This document shows, piece by piece, positions 3,590-5,962 of a stretch of DNA of 5,962 nt. The translations under genes and the position numbers were made by a program. Location: NCBI GenBank assembly GCA_021812825.1, contig JAKAMO010000139.1:1-5962 (forward strand), read 5' to 3'. Each line of letters opens with the position of its first letter. The first letter of the stretch is position 1. The DNA comes from a bacterium. GTDB lineage: Bacteria > Elusimicrobiota > Elusimicrobia > Elusimicrobiales > UBA9959. A model generated the notes under the pieces. The model worked only from the letters and a program-made list of their open reading frames with translations, did no database searches and was not told where the DNA came from.

Positions 3590-5962
3590 ATGCCATTCGT
3601 TTTAAAAATATCCGGCGGCGGGGTGAAGGTCGGTAATATGGGTCGTGCAAGGTTCTTGATATCCGCGGTAAGGACCGGCGCATTCCGCGCCGGCGCGCTC
3701 TCGCTTATGTTCTGCATATCGCTCGCGGCGCCCTGCCGCGTAGCGGCCCAGACCGAGCTGGGCTCCGAGGACGACCTGACGGTGCTGGGCATCAACGGTA
3801 CCGCCGCGGACCCCGATACCGAAATAAAAGGTTTCACCGTCTTCGGTTCCACCCAGGCCGTCTATACCGGCGCTGTCGTAGGAGCTGGCAACGCCGTAGT
3901 GAACGGTTATCTGGCCGTTTCTTCCGGCGCGTACTTCGTGGGCGGCTCCACGTTCGCGGCCGGGGGAGCGTACTTTACCGGCGTGAGCAGCTTCACCATC
4001 CCCGGCAACATGCACGTCGGCGGCGGCGCTGTCGGCCAGGTTCTTTCCAAGGTCGCCGGCGGCGGCATGCAGTGGTCCAGCGTGACCGACATGGTCTCCG
4101 GCGACAACCTGGGCAGCCACATCGCCACCACCACGCTGCAGATGGGCGTCTATGGCGTTAATACTTCCAGCGACATCACGGCAGCGCGCTATCAGATAAA
4201 CGGCAGCACGGTGCTGGCCATACTCCCGGGTGCCGGTAGTTTGGGGATTGGCTATAATGCGGGCAAGCTGAACGCGGGGAACGGGAACATCTTCATAGGG
4301 ATGAATGCCGGCTCATCCACAGTGACGGGCGCGTATAACTCTTTTGTCGGCTACCAGGCCGGCCATTCCAATACTTCGTCCGACAACTCGTTTTTTGGCT
4401 GGAATGCGGGGTACTCGAACACCACAGGGAACGGGAACTCCTTTTTTGGAATGGGTGCGGGCGTATACACCACCATCGGTATCCGTAATTCCTTTGTGGG
4501 CTCGAACGCGGGCGCGTACAATACCACCGGCAACTACAATCTAATGGCCGGGTTCTACGCGGGTTATAATACTAAGACCGGTTCTTACAACGCCATATTG
4601 GGCAGTGAAGCCGGCTACGGAGTGCCTTCGAATTCCTTCTCCAATTCCACCCTGGTCGGCTACAGGGCCGGTTATGGATTGTCCACTGGCTCTGACAATA
4701 TCCTGCTGGGCTGGCAGGCCGGCGACGCGCTTACCAGCGGCGCGCGCAACATCGTCATAGGCTATGACCAGGACGCGTCAGCCGCCACCGCTTCGAACGA
4801 GCTCAACATAGGCGGCGTGCTTTACGGGGACCTGGCGGCAAAGACGATAGGCCTAAGCACGCGGGTACCGCAGGCGGCGCTGGACGTGGTGAGCACCGGC
4901 ACGGTACAGACGCAGTTCGCGCAGCTCTGGCGCAAGTCTGATGGGGTCATAGTGGGCTCCATGTCCGCCACCGGCGTGATGATGGCGAACAAGTTCGTCG
5001 GCGACGGGTCCGGGCTGACAGGCATAAGTGCAGGCGGAGGCGGCGACAGCCTGGGCACGCACGTGGCGACGAAGACGCTGGATATGGCCGGCTTCCAGAT
5101 AAATAACGTGTCGTCCATGACGATAATCGCGCCGGACACGGTAGCGTCCTCGCTGTGGATTTCCACTTCCATGGCCACGTCGCATTTATATGTTTCCACG
5201 AAAGGCTATGTGGGCATTGGTACGGAGAATCCTCAAGCAGTTCTTGATTTGGGCGCGGGTACCTCTGGCAGATCCCTGGTTTGGGGGGGGCGTGGCGGGA
5301 ACAATCATTATGCCTCGATCGGAACAAGCTACAGCAGCGCCGACCTTAACATTCTTGGCGGGCTGAAATTGGATAGCGCGGCTGACGGCTATAAATATTC
5401 ATATACAGGGACATACGGAGCGGCAGGTATAGAGTTGGGAACGTTCGGGGGGGGTGGTGACATTCGGTTCTTTGCCGAGCCCAGTGCTGCGCATACGGCG
5501 GACGTCTCATTTGATAGTGTCGTGAATCAGCGGATGGTTATCAAGACAAACGGAAGCGTCGGCCTTTCCACCGGCGTGCCGCAGGGGCGGCTGGACGTGC
5601 TGGGGACGGGTTCTACGCCAGCCACGATGACACAGATCTGGCGTAACTCCGGCGGAACGGTGATCTCCTCCATGAGCGACACCGGCGTGATGATGGCCAG
5701 CAAGTTCATAGGCGACGGGTCCGGGCTTAGCGGCGTTACCGCCACCGACAACACCAAGGTGCTTAAAACCGGCGACACCATGACGGGTACGCTGACCATT
5801 AACGCCGCCACGGCGTTCACCACCGGCAACCAGCCGGGCCTTGGTATCTCCACGCATGTTTTTATCAGCGGCAATCTCGGGATTAACACCGCCACTCCCA
5901 GGATGCCGTTGGATGTGATCGGGGGAGCGGTATTTCACACGGGCGGTTCTGACGTGTGGACA
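3590..5962 (+). CDS. Large exported tail-fibre/adhesin-like repeat protein (3' partial)
   Basis: This frame is open to the window end, 791 codons from ATG 3590; ATG 3638 (MGRARFLISAV) is a credible alternative with a more normal signal-peptide n-region. The hydrophobic core (~36-47, ALSLMFCISLAA) and cleavage near VAAQ-TELG (~53-54) indicate Sec export. Cys49 lacks a proper lipobox. Residues 55-89 repeat the N-terminal cassette of the second gene. GDNLGSHIATTTLQM (171-185) is followed by ten ~17-residue repeats (233-403), then NELNIGGVLYGDLA. A 56-residue module (426-481, ending GDGSGLTGISA) recurs at 663-718. Between copies sit GDSLGTHVATKTLDM, VGIGTENPQAVLDL and an AT-richer domain. VLKTGDTMTGTLTIN (724-738) is a classic phage tail-fibre motif, and LGINTATP...LDVIG closes the visible part. 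A downstream chaperone (peptidase S74 type) or anchor could follow, but neither is visible. An extracellular fibrous adhesin role is inferred. Confidence 0.85.
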   Translation, partial: MPFVLKISGGGVKVGNMGRARFLISAVRTGAFRAGALSLMFCISLAAPCRVAAQTELGSEDDLTVLGINGTAADPDTEIKGFTVFGSTQAVYTGAVVGAGNAVVNGYLAVSSGAYFVGGSTFAAGGAYFTGVSSFTIPGNMHVGGGAVGQVLSKVAGGGMQWSSVTDMVSGDNLGSHIATTTLQMGVYGVNTSSDITAARYQINGSTVLAILPGAGSLGIGYNAGKLNAGNGNIFIGMNAGSSTVTGAYNSFVGYQAGHSNTSSDNSFFGWNAGYSNTTGNGNSFFGMGAGVYTTIGIRNSFVGSNAGAYNTTGNYNLMAGFYAGYNTKTGSYNAILGSEAGYGVPSNSFSNSTLVGYRAGYGLSTGSDNILLGWQAGDALTSGARNIVIGYDQDASAATASNELNIGGVLYGDLAAKTIGLSTRVPQAALDVVSTGTVQTQFAQLWRKSDGVIVGSMSATGVMMANKFVGDGSGLTGISAGGGGDSLGTHVATKTLDMAGFQINNVSSMTIIAPDTVASSLWISTSMATSHLYVSTKGYVGIGTENPQAVLDLGAGTSGRSLVWGGRGGNNHYASIGTSYSSADLNILGGLKLDSAADGYKYSYTGTYGAAGIELGTFGGGGDIRFFAEPSAAHTADVSFDSVVNQRMVIKTNGSVGLSTGVPQGRLDVLGTGSTPATMTQIWRNSGGTVISSMSDTGVMMASKFIGDGSGLSGVTATDNTKVLKTGDTMTGTLTINAATAFTTGNQPGLGISTHVFISGNLGINTATPRMPLDVIGGAVFHTGGSDVWT
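3752..3856 (+). repeat. Shared N-terminal cassette, copy 2 (fourth gene)
   Basis: TELGSEDDLTVLG through GFTVFGSTQ matches 1190-1294 of the second gene. It starts right after the predicted signal-peptide cleavage in both proteins. Confidence 0.85.
4286..4798 (+). repeat. Ten-copy 17-residue (about 51-base) repeat array
   Basis: Ten units follow N-(S/I)-F-(V/F/I)-G-x-x-A-G-x5-(T/S)-G-x-x, for example NSFFGWNAGYSNTTGNG and NSFVGSNAGAYNTTGNY. Units are 16-18 residues and the whole block is 171 codons. The last unit is degenerate (NIVIGYDQDAS). The layout, with N, G and AG at fixed spacing, resembles YadA-head-type beta-roll repeats and tail-fibre repeats. A stacked trimeric beta-roll is inferred. 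Confidence 0.85.
4847..4894 (+). repeat. VGIGT-type fibre motif 1 (fourth gene)
   Basis: IGLSTRVPQAALDVVS, a variant of the VGIGT..P...LDV unit, comes directly after the 17-residue array and opens the first copy of the 56-residue module. Related units lie at 5210-5257, 5558-5605 and 5876-5923. Confidence 0.7.
4865..5032 (+). repeat. 56-residue module, copy 1
   Basis: It runs from VPQAALDV through LWRKSDG and ATGVMMANKF to GDGSGLTGISA. It matches 5576-5743 at 32 of 56 residues without gaps. The DNA keeps 16- and 17-base identical blocks (CCGGCGTGATGATGGC; GGCGACGGGTCCGGGCT). Confidence 0.85.
5210..5257 (+). repeat. VGIGT-type fibre motif 2 (fourth gene)
   Basis: VGIGTENPQAVLDLGA is the closest of the four to the common form. 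It begins the AT-richer domain between the two module copies. Confidence 0.75.
5283..5290 (+). repeat. G8 homopolymer tract in coding sequence
   Basis: Eight consecutive G within TTTGG...CGT encode Trp-Gly-Gly context in the fourth gene; the frame is intact here. Confidence 0.9.
5447..5454 (+). repeat. G8 homopolymer tract in coding sequence
   Basis: Eight consecutive G after TTC encode a Gly run (FGGGGD) in the fourth gene. It is the second such tract within 170 bases. Confidence 0.9.
5558..5605 (+). repeat. VGIGT-type fibre motif 3 (fourth gene)
   Basis: VGLSTGVPQGRLDVLG overlaps the start of the second copy of the 56-residue module, just as motif 1 does for the first copy. Confidence 0.7.
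5576..5743 (+). repeat. 56-residue module, copy 2
   Basis: It runs from VPQGRLDV through IWRNSGG and DTGVMMASKF to GDGSGLSGVTA, offset by exactly 711 bases from copy 1. After it the sequence diverges into VLKTGDTMTG, whereas copy 1 leads into GDSLGTHVAT. Confidence 0.85.
5876..5923 (+). repeat. VGIGT-type fibre motif 4 (fourth gene)
   Basis: LGINTATPRMPLDVIG is the last motif before the window ends. Another module copy would be expected further on if the pattern continues. Confidence 0.65.

Noticed and set aside
3675..3693. CCGGCGC-ATTCC-GCGCCGG hairpin inside the signal-peptide coding region of the fourth gene
   Set aside because: It is a seven-pair GC stem but lies in codons for TGAFRAG in a GC-rich gene; no sign it is more than chance.
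3707..3738. Lipobox at the cysteine in LAAPC of the fourth protein's signal region
   Set aside because: Pro precedes the Cys, which is not tolerated at that position, and a normal signal peptidase I site (VAAQ-T) follows.
3082..3852. Minus-strand open frame of 256 codons spanning the third/fourth gene junction
   Set aside because: It crosses two well-supported plus-strand genes and has no SD or domain. Its resemblance to the minus frame at 1096-1398 is only the mirror of the shared N-terminal cassette.
4344..4544. Plus-strand 66-codon frame inside the repeat array
   Set aside because: It is a shadow frame of the 17-residue repeats; the main frame shows the fixed N/G/AG pattern.
4286..4798. 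CRISPR-like periodic repeat of about 51 bases
   Set aside because: The units are protein-coding, diverged in DNA, continuous without unique spacers, and conserved only at amino-acid level.
1109..5962. Prophage tail-fibre operon
   Set aside because: Tail-fibre motifs are present, but all three fibre-like proteins have Sec signal peptides, there are several paralogs in a row, and no phage gene lies in the window. Flanking sequence could still change this.

Overview
The window holds four same-strand genes for exported, repeat-rich surface or extracellular proteins. The first is cut at its 5' end and the last at its 3' end. There are no metabolic, replication, RNA or mobile-element genes. Three genes carry a visible signal peptide and the first keeps the hydrophobic part of one. 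The organism is GC-rich (about 65-70% in hand-counted coding lines). I infer a Gram-negative bacterium, quite possibly Elusimicrobiota. The reason is the combination of FlgD-like Ig C-termini, a 'TYQGNLRQNGF...' N-terminal domain ending in 'MSPREELTSSPY...SGKRYT', and tail-fibre-like proteins with 'VGIGT..P...LDV' and 'GDGSGL' motifs. This is recollection of family style, not a search result.

Layout: (1) 1-1062 encodes the end of a secreted protein with a possible calcium loop and a FlgD/T9SS-like C-terminal Ig domain. A strong hairpin follows its stop. (2) 1109-2035 is a complete 308-residue fibre-like protein with the best Shine-Dalgarno (SD) sequence in the window. (3) 2140-3555 is a complete 471-residue fibre-like protein with collar-like, fibre and beta-repeat motifs but no clear SD. 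(4) 3590 (or 3638) to beyond 5962 is a giant fibre-like protein with a ten-copy 17-residue repeat and a duplicated 56-residue module spaced 711 nt apart. All intergenic gaps are under 110 bases.

The notable signal is modular shuffling. Genes 2 and 4 share a nearly identical mature N-terminus (28 of 35 residues) but are otherwise different. Genes 2 and 3 share a C-terminal tail ending SG..(L/V)AAW(I/L)(K/R).K. Genes 3 and 4 share the internal fibre motifs. Three G8-G9 homopolymer tracts lie in frame inside genes 1 and 4 and could be phase-variation sites. I read the locus as a cluster of co-expressed, recombining cell-surface fibres, built from motifs best known in phage tail fibres but carrying Sec signals. 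That reading is inference: no anchor, secretion apparatus or phage structural gene is visible in the window.
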